Below, piece after piece: positions 1 to 7,831 of a DNA stretch of 64,000 nucleotides. Position numbers and translations under genes: made by a program. How positions within the stretch are numbered: position 1 is the stretch's first letter; each line of letters opens with the position of its first letter. The stretch is from CBDCUQ01 sp965222835 (GTDB lineage: Bacteria; Pseudomonadota; Alphaproteobacteria; Rhizobiales; Hyphomicrobiaceae), in the NCBI GenBank assembly GCA_965222835.1, contig CBDCUQ010000001.1, forward strand, positions 1 to 64,000. The letters run 5' to 3'. The notes under the pieces were generated by a model. It saw only the letters and a program-made list of their open reading frames with translations, had not been told where the DNA came from and searched no databases.

Positions 1-549
1 CAGGAACAGGTGATCTTCACCCATGGCCCCCTGCGCCGCGCCGTCGCCGCGAGCATGGCACTGCCCGTCATCTTCGAACCCGTGGTCGTCGGGGAGCGCG
101 CCCTGATCGATGGCGGCCTGACCAACCCGCTACCCTTCGACTTGTTGTTTGACGAAGCCGATGTCGTCGTTGCCATTGACGTATCGGGCGAAGCGCAGCC
201 CTCTGACATGCGCCCGCATCCGAGCGCACTCGAAGCGCTTTTTGCCTCGTCGTTTATCTTTGAACGCTCGATTATCCGCGAAAAGCTAAAGGTACGCCAG
301 CCGGACATCTACATCCGGGCCGGCACAAGCGCATTCCAGATTCTGGATTTTCTGAAGGTGCAGGAGATTCTGGACACCGCTGAACAAGGAAAGGCCGAAC
401 TCAAGACGCAGCTCCAGCGCATTCTCGCCTCAGAAACCTTAGAGCCAGCACCCAGCGCGCCGCTTCTGAAATCAGAATCTAAATCTCGAACGAAATCCAG
501 ATCGAAACGCCGGCGTCTCCTGCCGCGATTGAAAAAAGAGAATTCCTGA
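1..549 (+). CDS. Patatin-like phospholipase, C-terminal part (5' end outside window)
   Basis: This is the C-terminal part of a patatin-family serine lipase/esterase, running in frame from the first base of the window. The block PLRRAVAASMALPVIFEPV followed by the D-G-G motif (ALIDGGLTNPLPF) is the conserved patatin core, and the Asp of DGG is the second member of the Ser-Asp catalytic dyad. The nucleophile motif GxSxG must lie upstream of base 1. The last 40 or so residues are a basic, Ser/Lys/Arg-rich tail (SKSRTKSRSKRRRLLPR) with no obvious fold. Family members hydrolyse acyl esters of phospholipids or other lipids; the substrate here is unknown. A GTG at base 10 is an internal codon, not the true start. 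The family call is secure and the specificity is not. Confidence 0.85.
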   Translation, partial: QEQVIFTHGPLRRAVAASMALPVIFEPVVVGERALIDGGLTNPLPFDLLFDEADVVVAIDVSGEAQPSDMRPHPSALEALFASSFIFERSIIREKLKVRQPDIYIRAGTSAFQILDFLKVQEILDTAEQGKAELKTQLQRILASETLEPAPSAPLLKSESKSRTKSRSKRRRLLPRLKKENS

Positions 550-1043
550 GCCGGAAAAACTGGTTCGTACAGCAAGTTCTGCCGACGACCACGACACCAC
601 CCATCACTCAGAAATCTCAGTGGATAAATCGAGCGGACAATCCGAACGCCTTACGAACAGTGAAATTCGAAGCCCCGCGGATGGCGAACTGTCGCTTGCG
701 AGCCACACACTTCGCAAACGCATCGCGTGTCAAAGTCCTGCCCCGATCTTGCCACCAGCCGAACGTACAAGCGCCACCGCAACGACATCAGCGGTCTGTG
801 CGTGGTGCCCCGCCAGTGCTAGGGGCTCAGCATCGGGGACTGCGCACACGAAATGGGACTGGCCTGCCGCTGATGTCAGATCGCACGCACACTCGGAAAG
901 AAGCCGGGTCACACTAACGCGAACGCACACAAACAATCTCTTTCCTGAGCATATACGGTATCGGCAGGACCGCGGATGTGGCCGGCGGCGAATGCGCACC
1001 GGCCATCATGTTTTTCTGAATAACCGCAATCTGGGCCGAACCG
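550..1043. other. Gene-free stretch between two convergent genes
   Basis: About 490 bases lie between the patatin gene (plus strand) and the yiaAB gene (minus strand). Open frames exist on both strands, but their translations are rich in Arg, Ser, His and Thr with no hydrophobic core, no recognisable motif and no convincing ribosome-binding site. I see no tRNA or strong terminator hairpin. It may hold the 3' ends of both convergent transcripts. Confidence 0.5.
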
Positions 1044-1319
1044 CTACGAAGTTCGCCCCACTTCCATAAGCAGCCGTTCGGCTTTGGCATCCTCGATACG
1101 ATTGGCCATGCGCTTGGCTTCATGCTCGTCACGAACGGTCTTTGCCAATGTAAATGCAGAGCCGAGCATGAACACGGCCGCCATCATAAGGTAGCCCTTA
1201 ATCCAAAGATCGGCAGGCAGCGCCCAGATGCCGAGCGCCATCATAAAAGCCGACGCACCGAACGAGACGTAGGTAAACGTGAGCCAAGCTCCGGTGTTTT
1301 GTGTGATTGTAGGGTTCAT
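1044..1319 (-). CDS. YiaA/YiaB-family two-helix inner-membrane protein
   Basis: This 91-residue membrane protein has the two-helix YiaAB domain. One segment is AWLTFTYVSFGASAFMMALG and the second is GYLMMAAVFMLGSAFTLA, followed by a charged cytoplasmic tail (KTVRDEHEAKRMANRIEDAKAERLL). The function of the family is unknown. It lies directly downstream of pspA on the same strand, an arrangement I recall from other alphaproteobacteria, which suggests a shared envelope-stress role. I chose the ATG at 1319 because the domain begins there and an AAAGGA motif lies upstream. An alternative ATG at 1418 overlaps the pspA stop as ATGA and would add 33 low-complexity residues. That overlap suggests translational coupling whichever start is used. 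Confidence 0.75.
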   Translation of the reverse strand: MNPTITQNTGAWLTFTYVSFGASAFMMALGIWALPADLWIKGYLMMAAVFMLGSAFTLAKTVRDEHEAKRMANRIEDAKAERLLMEVGRTS

Positions 1320-1414
1320 AGCGATCTGAGATCCTTTCGACTGAGAGGGATTTGAGTTCCAAACGCGCGAGGCTACAAACGTGCCGCGAGGCCGATCTGG
1401 CCAAGTGCTAACCG

Positions 1415-2146
1415 TCATTGCGTCTCTTTCTGTTCTGGATCGTCATTGCCACCGGTAGCTGGACCGACCGAAGCCCTCATCCTGGCAAGCACCTTCGCCG
1501 GATCGGTGCGCTTTGCAGCGCCAAAGCCTGCGGCGGCCAGACGTTCATCAAGATCCTTGCTGGAGGCCTGCCGCTCAAGCTCATCTAGAGCAGAGGCCAC
1601 ATCTTCGTCGCGCGTACTGAGTTCGCGGATCCGCGACAACGTTGCCTCTGCCTCGCGCAAGGCTCCAGTACCGGTGGCGAGCGCACGGCGCCCATTCGCA
1701 CCCACCCGATGCAGAGATTCCTGCGCCCGTGCCATCTCCAGCCCGCGCCGTAAATCCATCAGCCGGCGCCGTCCATCTTCGGAGAGTTGCTTGAGGCGAC
1801 GCACATCTGCAGAAAACCGGTCGACGGCTGCTTGCCGTTCGGCACGTTCGTCCTCGGTTGCGGCAATCACGGTCGCCGCCTCCCCGGCAAGATCGGCCCG
1901 ACTGCCAACAAGCGCCTGGCGCCCGCCCTCTTCAAGTTCCTCAATACGCGCACTCAAAGCTGCAACGGCCCGCTCCTCGCTCGCCTGATGCGCCATGGCG
2001 CACGCAAGCTCGCGGCGGGAATGCTCCAGCGCAGCCGCTGCGTCGCGAAGCTGTTGCTCAAGCAGGCGAATAGCGTTGGCATCGAAAACTGCCTCTTCCG
2101 CCTCGGCAACAGCACCGCGCAAAAGGGTGGTGAACGTCTTCAGCAT
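1415..2146 (-). CDS. pspA: PspA/IM30-family phage shock protein
   Basis: This 243-residue protein is almost entirely a helical coiled coil of the PspA/IM30/Vipp1 family. These ESCRT-III-like proteins bind damaged inner membrane and help maintain proton motive force. The N-terminus MLKTFTTLLRGAVAEAEEAV matches the amphipathic membrane-binding helix of the family, followed by long Glu/Arg/Ala-rich helices. The start at 2146 is fixed by a very strong Shine-Dalgarno (AGGAGGAGGT) just upstream, so longer in-frame extensions are unlikely. It is followed by yiaAB and is divergent from a TetR-family regulator, with an operator-like palindrome in between. No pspF, pspB or pspC is present, so control differs from the enterobacterial system; TetR control is inference. 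Confidence 0.85.
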   Translation of the reverse strand: MLKTFTTLLRGAVAEAEEAVFDANAIRLLEQQLRDAAAALEHSRRELACAMAHQASEERAVAALSARIEELEEGGRQALVGSRADLAGEAATVIAATEDERAERQAAVDRFSADVRRLKQLSEDGRRRLMDLRRGLEMARAQESLHRVGANGRRALATGTGALREAEATLSRIRELSTRDEDVASALDELERQASSKDLDERLAAAGFGAAKRTDPAKVLARMRASVGPATGGNDDPEQKETQ

Positions 2147-2367
2147 GGGTATGACCTCCTCCTCTTCCAATGGGCGCGGCCAGCCGGCCGCCGTGAACGA
2201 GAAGCAAGCTCGCTGTGAGACGGCGCGCCCACCGGACCAGCAGTAACGCTGGGACTTGGGCGGCGCGGACCAGCTGACGTGCCCTCGGGAGCAGATCGCC
2301 TCAGCGGCCGCACAGAGTCGAACATGAACATCGTTCACACCATACCATCTCACAAAAAATATACACT

Positions 2368-2395
2368 GTTCAATCTAAATCATGAACTCTGTTCA
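2368..2395. promoter_or_regulatory. Candidate TetR operator between pspA and tetR
   Basis: Three half-sites lie in the 303-bp divergent intergenic region: GTTCA (2368-2372), TGAAC (2383-2387) and GTTCA (2391-2395). The last two form a 13-bp palindrome, TGAAC-TCT-GTTCA, and the first two form a wider inverted repeat with a 10-base spacer. The surrounding DNA is AT-rich, as expected of a promoter. Spacing and symmetry fit a TetR-family dimer site. The assignment is inference from position and symmetry. Confidence 0.5.
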
Positions 2396-2449
2396 AGTTG
2401 AGGCGAATCATGGTTAACATGTCCCGATCCGCGACAAGGACCTGAACCA

Positions 2450-3064
2450 ATGACCTCGCAGGCCCGCCGCCACCCGAAAGAGCGATTGCGCGAAGAGATC
2501 CTCGCCGTTGCCGAAGAGATCGTCGCGCGAGACGGTCTGTCCGCACTGCAGGCCCGGCGCGTTGCATCCGAAGCCGGATGCTCGGTGGGGTCGATCTATA
2601 ACGCCTTCGGCGACCTTGACGAGCTCGTGCTCGCCGTCAACGAAGCCACGCTCGATCTCATGAGCGCGCCATTAAGCGGCACATTCAAAGCCTCGTTAGG
2701 CAAAGGCACCGAGGAACAATTGATCGCGCTGGCATTCGCCTACCGTGACTTTGCTCTTGCCAATCTTCCGCGCTGGCGCGCTGTGTTCGAGCATCGGCTT
2801 CCGCCCAACAAAGACGTCCCCGACGCATACGCAAACAAGCGCGCACATCTCCTCGCACTCATCGAAGAGACAATCGAAACGGAGATTGGCGACGAAGCCC
2901 ATCGCGGGCACGCCGCGCGCGCGCTCTTTGCGGCCGTCCACGGCATCATATTGCTGGGATTCGACAACAAGCTCGCGCCCTACAACGCGGCCGAGATCGA
3001 ATCTGAGATCCGCTTCATTGTACAAGCGGCCTCAGCGGGACTAACACGCGCCCGTACCGACTGA
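2450..3064 (+). CDS. TetR/AcrR-family transcriptional regulator
   Basis: A 204-residue TetR-family repressor. The N-terminal helix-turn-helix spans about residues 13-60, including LSALQARRVASEAGCSVGSIYNAFGD, the typical TetR recognition helix (xxxGSIYxxFxxxxxL). The C-terminal ligand-binding domain contains RWRAVFEHRL and resembles the WHG-type C-terminal family. The ligand is unknown. It is divergent from pspA-yiaAB, and the palindromic half-sites at 2368-2395 lie about 55 bases upstream of the start codon. I therefore infer that it represses itself and possibly the pspA operon. No transporter, the common TetR partner, is adjacent. Confidence 0.85.
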   Translation: MTSQARRHPKERLREEILAVAEEIVARDGLSALQARRVASEAGCSVGSIYNAFGDLDELVLAVNEATLDLMSAPLSGTFKASLGKGTEEQLIALAFAYRDFALANLPRWRAVFEHRLPPNKDVPDAYANKRAHLLALIEETIETEIGDEAHRGHAARALFAAVHGIILLGFDNKLAPYNAAEIESEIRFIVQAASAGLTRARTD

Positions 3065-3093
3065 GATTGAAATCGCGGGCCACTCTGCCGATG

Positions 3094-3127
3094 AAGCAAA
3101 AGAGGCCCGGTGCGAACACCGGGCCTC
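3094..3127 (-). terminator. Rho-independent terminator of the sigma-54 regulator gene
   Basis: A perfect 11-bp inverted repeat (3102-3112 with 3117-3127) flanks a four-base loop. Read on the minus strand it is a GC-rich stem with a UUCG tetraloop followed by TTTTGC, the classic intrinsic terminator. It lies about 50 bases downstream of the minus-strand response-regulator gene, and could also act on tetR transcripts from the other side. Confidence 0.8.
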
Positions 3128-3175
3128 CCACGATCTCGAGGGCGACAAGGAACCGTCTCGCAAGGAGATGGTTGG

Positions 3176-4684
3176 CTAGTTGACGCGAGGCTCCAGACCG
3201 TATTCCTGCATTTTTCTATAGAGAGTCGAGCGGCCGATGTTGAGACGCTTGGCAACCTCTGTCATGTGCCCACGATACCGGCCAAGCGCTAAGCGGATCA
3301 TATCGGCTTCGATCGCTTCCAGCGGGCGGATATCACCCGAGTCATCAACGGCCGGTATCCCAAGAGAGCTGGCGCCATTACCGGGGCGCACTTCCATTGT
3401 TTGCGGGACTTTGTCCTCCGCACCTTGCATAGCAGGGCCCGTGTACGCAGGCGGACGCTGCAGCTCAGCAGGCGCCGAGGGGATCTCCACTTCGAAGCCT
3501 TCCACGTGTGCCGCAATCTGCGGGAATTCGTTGACAGTTAGCTCCGAACCGTCAGCTAGCACCACGGCGCGGAACACCGCATTCTCAAGCTGGCGCACAT
3601 TCCCCGGCCACGAGTATGTCTGCAACAGGCGCATCGCGTCCGCATTCAAGCCAGAAAGGCGCTTGCCCTCTTCAGCCGCAAAGCGTGTAACGAAGTGCTG
3701 AATAAGTTCGGGAATGTCCTCCACGCGCTCGCGCAACGGCGGCACCCAGATCGGGAACACATTCATCCTGTAATAGAGATCCTCGCGGAATTTACCCGCC
3801 TTGACCTGTTCGATCATGTCGCGGTTGGTAGCCGACACAAGCCGGAAATTCACCTTGACCGGACGCTTCGATCCGACCGGGTCGATCTCGCCGTCCTGCA
3901 GAGCGCGAAGCAACTTGACCTGGGCGTCGAGCGGCAACTCTCCAATCTCGTCGAGGAACAGAGTCCCACCGTCGGCCTCTTGGAATTTGCCGATACGCTT
4001 ATCGGTTGCCCCCGTAAACGACCCCTTCTCATGACCGAACAGAATGCTTTCGACCAAATTTTCAGGGATGGCGCCACAGTTGACGGTGACGAACGGCTTT
4101 CCGGCGCGCTCGCTTTCCCCCTGAATAGCCCGCGCAATCAATTCCTTACCGACACCGCTCTCGCCTTCAATCAGCACCGGAATACTCGACGCGGCAGCCC
4201 GCCGGCCGAGTGCGGTCACCCGCTGCATAGCTTCGCCACGGACGATGAGGTCGTTGAAGGTAAGCGTTCCTTCAGCCCTCTTCTTGATGCGTGTGATCTC
4301 GCCCGCCAGAGCTTCGATTTTCAAGGCGCTCTTGATCGACACTTCGAGCCGTTCAGGGCTCGCCGGTTTGATCACAAAGTCGACGGCACCTGCGCGCATG
4401 GCATTGATTGCGGCTTCAATTGAGCCGTGCGCCGTCTGCACGATCACAGGCGGCATACCGGCCTGTTTGCTGATGCGTTCAAGCACGCCCATGCCGTCAA
4501 GACCGGGCATTACCAGATCAAGGATCAAGAGCGAGATCTGACCTTGCTCGGAACCCTCGAGAAGCTGCACGGCCTGCTCGCCGGAATTTGTGGATTTTGT
4601 CTCGAAGCCCATTCGCTTGATGGATTCTTCGAGAATTCGGCGCTGAGCCGGATCGTCATCGACGATGAGAACGCGTTTCGCCAT
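3176..4684 (-). CDS. Sigma-54-dependent response regulator (NtrC family)
   Basis: A 502-residue three-domain activator. Residues 1-120 are a receiver domain with phospho-acceptor Asp56 (LILDLVMPG) and conserved Lys106. Residues about 145-380 are an AAA+ domain with Walker A GESGVGKE (174-181), Walker B LFLDEIGE (242-249) and arginine-finger region. The C-terminus carries a Fis-type helix-turn-helix (MTEVAKRLNIGRSTLYRKMQ). The sigma-54 contact loop reads GSFTGA (221-226) rather than the usual GAFTGA. Such proteins bind upstream enhancers and use ATP to open RpoN promoters after phosphorylation. No sensor kinase is adjacent, so the signal and regulon cannot be named. A clear terminator follows the gene. 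Confidence 0.9.
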   Translation of the reverse strand: MAKRVLIVDDDPAQRRILEESIKRMGFETKSTNSGEQAVQLLEGSEQGQISLLILDLVMPGLDGMGVLERISKQAGMPPVIVQTAHGSIEAAINAMRAGAVDFVIKPASPERLEVSIKSALKIEALAGEITRIKKRAEGTLTFNDLIVRGEAMQRVTALGRRAAASSIPVLIEGESGVGKELIARAIQGESERAGKPFVTVNCGAIPENLVESILFGHEKGSFTGATDKRIGKFQEADGGTLFLDEIGELPLDAQVKLLRALQDGEIDPVGSKRPVKVNFRLVSATNRDMIEQVKAGKFREDLYYRMNVFPIWVPPLRERVEDIPELIQHFVTRFAAEEGKRLSGLNADAMRLLQTYSWPGNVRQLENAVFRAVVLADGSELTVNEFPQIAAHVEGFEVEIPSAPAELQRPPAYTGPAMQGAEDKVPQTMEVRPGNGASSLGIPAVDDSGDIRPLEAIEADMIRLALGRYRGHMTEVAKRLNIGRSTLYRKMQEYGLEPRVN

Positions 4685-4866
4685 TTGGCACTCAAACTCG
4701 ACACTACTGGGACTGAACCGGCACTTTACGTACGTCGCACATGTACCAGGATCGGACAGGTGCGTACCGGCTACTCACTTCAACGGCCCGAGAGTGCCCG
4801 ACAACAGTAAACAACACGTTGCCAATATGATCAGCATGGGTCTTTTCCGAAAAATTAAGTATGCGC

Positions 4867-5697
4867 TTATTCGCGCCCACTCGGTCCGCCTAGCCGAACG
4901 CCACATCGCTCGGCCCAGACAAGACCGTCCTGGGTCGCCGCGCGGGGTTTGTATTCGCACCCAATCCAGCCGTCATAACCGCAAGCATCGATCAGCTGAA
5001 ACAGCGCCCGATAATCGAGATCACCGTGATCTGGTTCGCCGCGATCAGGCGGACTCGCACATTGGACATGACCGGTCACCGACAGGAAGTCACGAATGGC
5101 TGCTGGCGCGTCCCCCTCCATAATATGGCGATGATAGAGGTCGAGTTGCAGCTTCAGGTTAGGCTCGGCAACGTCAGCAATGATATCTCGCGCCTCCGAT
5201 GTGCGGGTAAGAAAATATCCTGGCATGTCCCGCGTGTTGATGGGCTCTATAAGAATGTCGACACCCTGCTCCGCGCTCCATTTCGCAGCCATCTTCAGAT
5301 TGGCAACATAAGATTCGCGACTGGCCCCGTGCGACGCGAGACCAGCCATCGCGTGTAGGCGTGAGCAGTCTAAAGCTTCTGCATAACGTAGGGCCAGATC
5401 GACGGCGGCGGCAAAATCGTCTTCGCGCCCGGGCAGCGCCGCAAACCCGCGCTCGCCTTTGTCCCAATGGCCAGGCGGCAGATTGAACAGCACCAGCTCA
5501 AGCCCGCAGGCGTCAAGCCGATGCCGAATCTCCTCGGCCGCGCACGCGTACGGAAACATGAACTCGACCCCGCGGAAGCCGGCTCTCGCCGCCGCCTCGA
5601 ACCGGTCTAGAAACGGCAGTTCAAGAAACAAAAAGCTCAAGTTCGCGGCAAAACGGGGCACGTCGATCTCCCAGCCATTCGGAATATCGGCTGTCAT
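4867..5697 (-). CDS. Hydroxypyruvate isomerase family protein (Hyi/OtnI-like TIM barrel)
   Basis: A 276-residue AP-endonuclease-2/xylose-isomerase-like TIM barrel. The conserved opening RFAANLSFLFLELPFLDRFEAAARAGF, the central EPINTRDMPGYFL and the LQLDLYHRHIMEGD and GDLDYRALF segments match the hydroxypyruvate isomerase / 2-oxo-tetronate isomerase family, which interconverts hydroxypyruvate with tartronate semialdehyde or isomerises 2-oxo-tetronates. Metal ligands fit EP (Glu), QLDLYH (Asp, His) and the C-terminal E in GCEYKP. Most relatives start close to RFAANLSF, so the exact start is unsure; I chose the ATG at 5697, and a GTG at 5736 would add 13 residues. No glyoxylate or tetronate operon surrounds it, so the substrate is open. 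Confidence 0.8.
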   Translation of the reverse strand: MTADIPNGWEIDVPRFAANLSFLFLELPFLDRFEAAARAGFRGVEFMFPYACAAEEIRHRLDACGLELVLFNLPPGHWDKGERGFAALPGREDDFAAAVDLALRYAEALDCSRLHAMAGLASHGASRESYVANLKMAAKWSAEQGVDILIEPINTRDMPGYFLTRTSEARDIIADVAEPNLKLQLDLYHRHIMEGDAPAAIRDFLSVTGHVQCASPPDRGEPDHGDLDYRALFQLIDACGYDGWIGCEYKPRAATQDGLVWAERCGVRLGGPSGRE

Positions 5698-5781
5698 GTC
5701 GGTTATACCGCGCCAACGCAAGAGCCTCGTGAGCACACGTAGGAGAAGAGAGCGTCACTCGGACGATTGCAAGGCGCGGTT

Positions 5782-7176
5782 TCAGCTCGGAGAAACAGCA
5801 AGCCTGTTATGCGCGTTCCATAAATGCAGCCCGTTGAGGACCACAAGGCTGACAAGCGTTGCAAGCGCCGTTCCGGTCGCCCCATAAGCTGGGATAAGCA
5901 CAATGTTGAGGCCCGCATTGACGGCAATTGCAACCACATTGGCCACGGCCACGTCACGGACATGCCCTGTCATCGTGAGAAGCGGAAGCGCATGAAATGT
6001 TGCAGCCGAGACCGTATAGGCAACCAAAAGAACAATTAGTGGCCCACCAGCCGGAGCAAATGACGAACCGATAATGGCCAACAACGGTTTGAATGCCACA
6101 AAAACGATCAGCGAAAGAAGAAGCGCAACCAGAGCACTGCCAAGCGCTAGGCGCCTCAGTTGTGGCTGAAACCGATGAAGCTCTCCCGCAGCATATTGAC
6201 GGGATACAACCGGACTGACGATGGACTGAGCGGTAATAGCCACCATAAGTGGCAAGACCGCCAGCTGTGATGCCAGGCGATACTGCCCTGCATCCGAAAC
6301 ATCGCCGATCCATCCAAGCATCATTATGTCGAGCCGCGTGCTAACGAGCGTCAGCAACGCCACCGACAGCAAAGGCAAGGATTGACGCAACAGTTGCGGA
6401 TCGAGAACGCGACGACCTGTCCACCAGCGGTTCGGTGTCCGCCGCCGCACCAGCCAGACAACAGAGACCAGCGACACAAGGTAAGCCACCCCCTGAGCGG
6501 CAAGCGCAGTGGCCGCACTCGAAGCGGCTAACGACGCAAAGAGCAGGCCAGCAACGAGCAACACCATAACGAACGGCCGCACAAGGCGTTCGGGCATGTT
6601 GGCAGCAATGGGCTGCTCGAATCCAAGAAGCGTCGTCTCGCCGATGCGCTGCAAAGCGATGGGGATGACGAGCAGCATGGCAAAGAGGAGCGCGGTCCGC
6701 CCACCGGCACCCTCTCCGCTCACCAGATGGGGCACCAAGAGCGCCCCCACCACCGCAAGAAAGAGCGCGCCCGCAAATGCAGAGACCTGAGCCGTACCCA
6801 CCAGCCGCCGAACGCCAGCCCAATCGGAACGTGGCACCAAGCGCGCGACCTCACGCACCAGGAGCTGGGGAAAGCCGAGACAGGCGGCAAGCCCAAAGAG
6901 ATTCGCATAGACCATCGCAAGCGCGTAAACGCCGTAGTCCGCCGGCCCCAGGAGACGGGCAAGAAGCACCGCAGTGACAAGCTGGAGAACCGCAGAGACG
7001 ATCTGCAGGCCAAACGAGCCGCCCACACGCCGCACAAGACTGGTGAGCGGACCACTGGCCGAGCCCGCCAACGCGGCACCACCCGCGAACGGAACATATT
7101 GGGCAACACGAGCTGAAGGGCTGAGCTTCACGAAAGGTTCGCCGGGCTTTGGCTGCTTCAGGGAAAGGGGCCCCAA
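5782..7176 (-). CDS. Oligosaccharide flippase family membrane protein (Wzx/MATE-like)
   Basis: A roughly 464-residue polytopic membrane protein with about 12-14 hydrophobic segments. The N-terminal signature SLVRRVGGSFGLQIVSAVLQLV..ARLLGPADYGVYALAM (GPxxYGxYxL) is typical of polysaccharide-biosynthesis flippases of the MOP superfamily. These move lipid-linked oligosaccharides across the inner membrane. No glycosyltransferase or polymerase is adjacent, so it is an orphan flippase and its substrate is unknown. The start is uncertain: the longest frame begins with a TTG at 7176 without a clear ribosome-binding site, and a GTG at residue 16 is possible. It is transcribed in the same direction as the isomerase gene that follows, with an 84-base gap. 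Confidence 0.8.
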   Translation of the reverse strand: MGPLSLKQPKPGEPFVKLSPSARVAQYVPFAGGAALAGSASGPLTSLVRRVGGSFGLQIVSAVLQLVTAVLLARLLGPADYGVYALAMVYANLFGLAACLGFPQLLVREVARLVPRSDWAGVRRLVGTAQVSAFAGALFLAVVGALLVPHLVSGEGAGGRTALLFAMLLVIPIALQRIGETTLLGFEQPIAANMPERLVRPFVMVLLVAGLLFASLAASSAATALAAQGVAYLVSLVSVVWLVRRRTPNRWWTGRRVLDPQLLRQSLPLLSVALLTLVSTRLDIMMLGWIGDVSDAGQYRLASQLAVLPLMVAITAQSIVSPVVSRQYAAGELHRFQPQLRRLALGSALVALLLSLIVFVAFKPLLAIIGSSFAPAGGPLIVLLVAYTVSAATFHALPLLTMTGHVRDVAVANVVAIAVNAGLNIVLIPAYGATGTALATLVSLVVLNGLHLWNAHNRLAVSPS

Positions 7177-7326
7177 CGCAAACGCGAAATTTCTGGCGAT
7201 AAAGCCCCCCGACGATCGGAGAGTATTGAAAAGGCCTTAAGAAGCTTCAAAGATGCTCCCCATCATGGGCCCAAAGTTCTGCGGCCCAGCTCATTTGAGC
7301 TTCGCGAACAGGCGGCCTGCTACCTG

Positions 7327-7665
7327 CTAAATGCCTGTGCCATTCTGGGGCCTACGCACGCCGGGGGGAACCTGGCGCAGCGTGCAAGGTTGGGCCGCCG
7401 CCAGGCATTCAAACGCGCCGCTTTCCGATTCCCGGCAGTCCAAATCCTTATTGTTGGCGATGCGCCAGCTAGGATACGGCAGACCTGCAGCGACCGCCTT
7501 GCGCTTCCAGTCATCAAGCGCACGCTTCTTCGCCTCAAATTCACTTTCCTCGCTCGACTGGTGACTAACAACGGCGGGCAAACAGACGCGAACGGCAGCA
7601 TGGGCGCTCGGTGCCGAAACCGCTCCAAAGGCCATGACAGCGAGGACACACAAACTGCGGGGCAT
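7327..7665 (-). CDS. Small secreted Cys-containing protein of unknown function
   Basis: A 112-residue protein with a clear Sec signal peptide (MPRSLCVLAVMAFGAVSAPSAHA, likely cut after AHA). The mature part has a helical charged stretch (EFEAKKRALDDWKRKAVAAG) and four cysteines (VCLP, LDCRE, FECLA, QPCTL), which could pair in the periplasm. I recall similar short W/C-containing periplasmic proteins in Hyphomicrobiales but know no function. The start at 7665 has a good Shine-Dalgarno (GAGGAG). It lies downstream of era on the same strand but is separated from it by a hairpin repeat. Confidence 0.65.
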   Translation of the reverse strand: MPRSLCVLAVMAFGAVSAPSAHAAVRVCLPAVVSHQSSEESEFEAKKRALDDWKRKAVAAGLPYPSWRIANNKDLDCRESESGAFECLAAAQPCTLRQVPPGVRRPQNGTGI

Positions 7666-7739
7666 AGGACGCTCCTCAAAACATCTGTTGTCGAAGCCAG
7701 AGATGTCCGGCCTAGCCGGACCCGCCTGGCCAGCACCCG

Positions 7740-7791
7740 CCCCTCCCGGCCACCCGTTGCGACGATGAATTGGGTGGCAGGGAGAGGAGTG
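7740..7791. repeat. 52-bp hairpin repeat, copy 1
   Basis: An imperfect inverted repeat between era and the small secreted gene. Arms CCTCCCGGCCACCC and GGGTGGCAGGGAG can fold around a loop centred on CGACGATGAAT. A second copy at 31162-31213 is identical at 50 of 52 positions, differing only by two G/A changes. It lies about 40 bases past the era stop codon. It resembles a REP-type or dispersed palindromic element and may end or stabilise transcripts; function is inference. Confidence 0.75.
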
Positions 7792-7831
7792 GGTGGTTCG
7801 ACCAAGTCAGACAGACCCTAATGCCCGGGTT

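Noticed and set aside
620..1069. Possible 149-residue protein after the patatin gene
   Set aside because: Low-complexity Ser/Arg/Thr composition, no motif, no ribosome-binding site, and overlap with the yiaAB gene end.
2368..2395. Alphaproteobacterial LexA (SOS) box in the pspA-tetR gap
   Set aside because: GTTC elements occur, but not as GTTC-N7-GTTC; the symmetry is inverted and fits a TetR dimer better. No such box was seen before uvrD or ruvB either.
3695..4423. A 242-codon open frame opposite the sigma-54 regulator
   Set aside because: Shadow of a conserved three-domain protein; no independent support.
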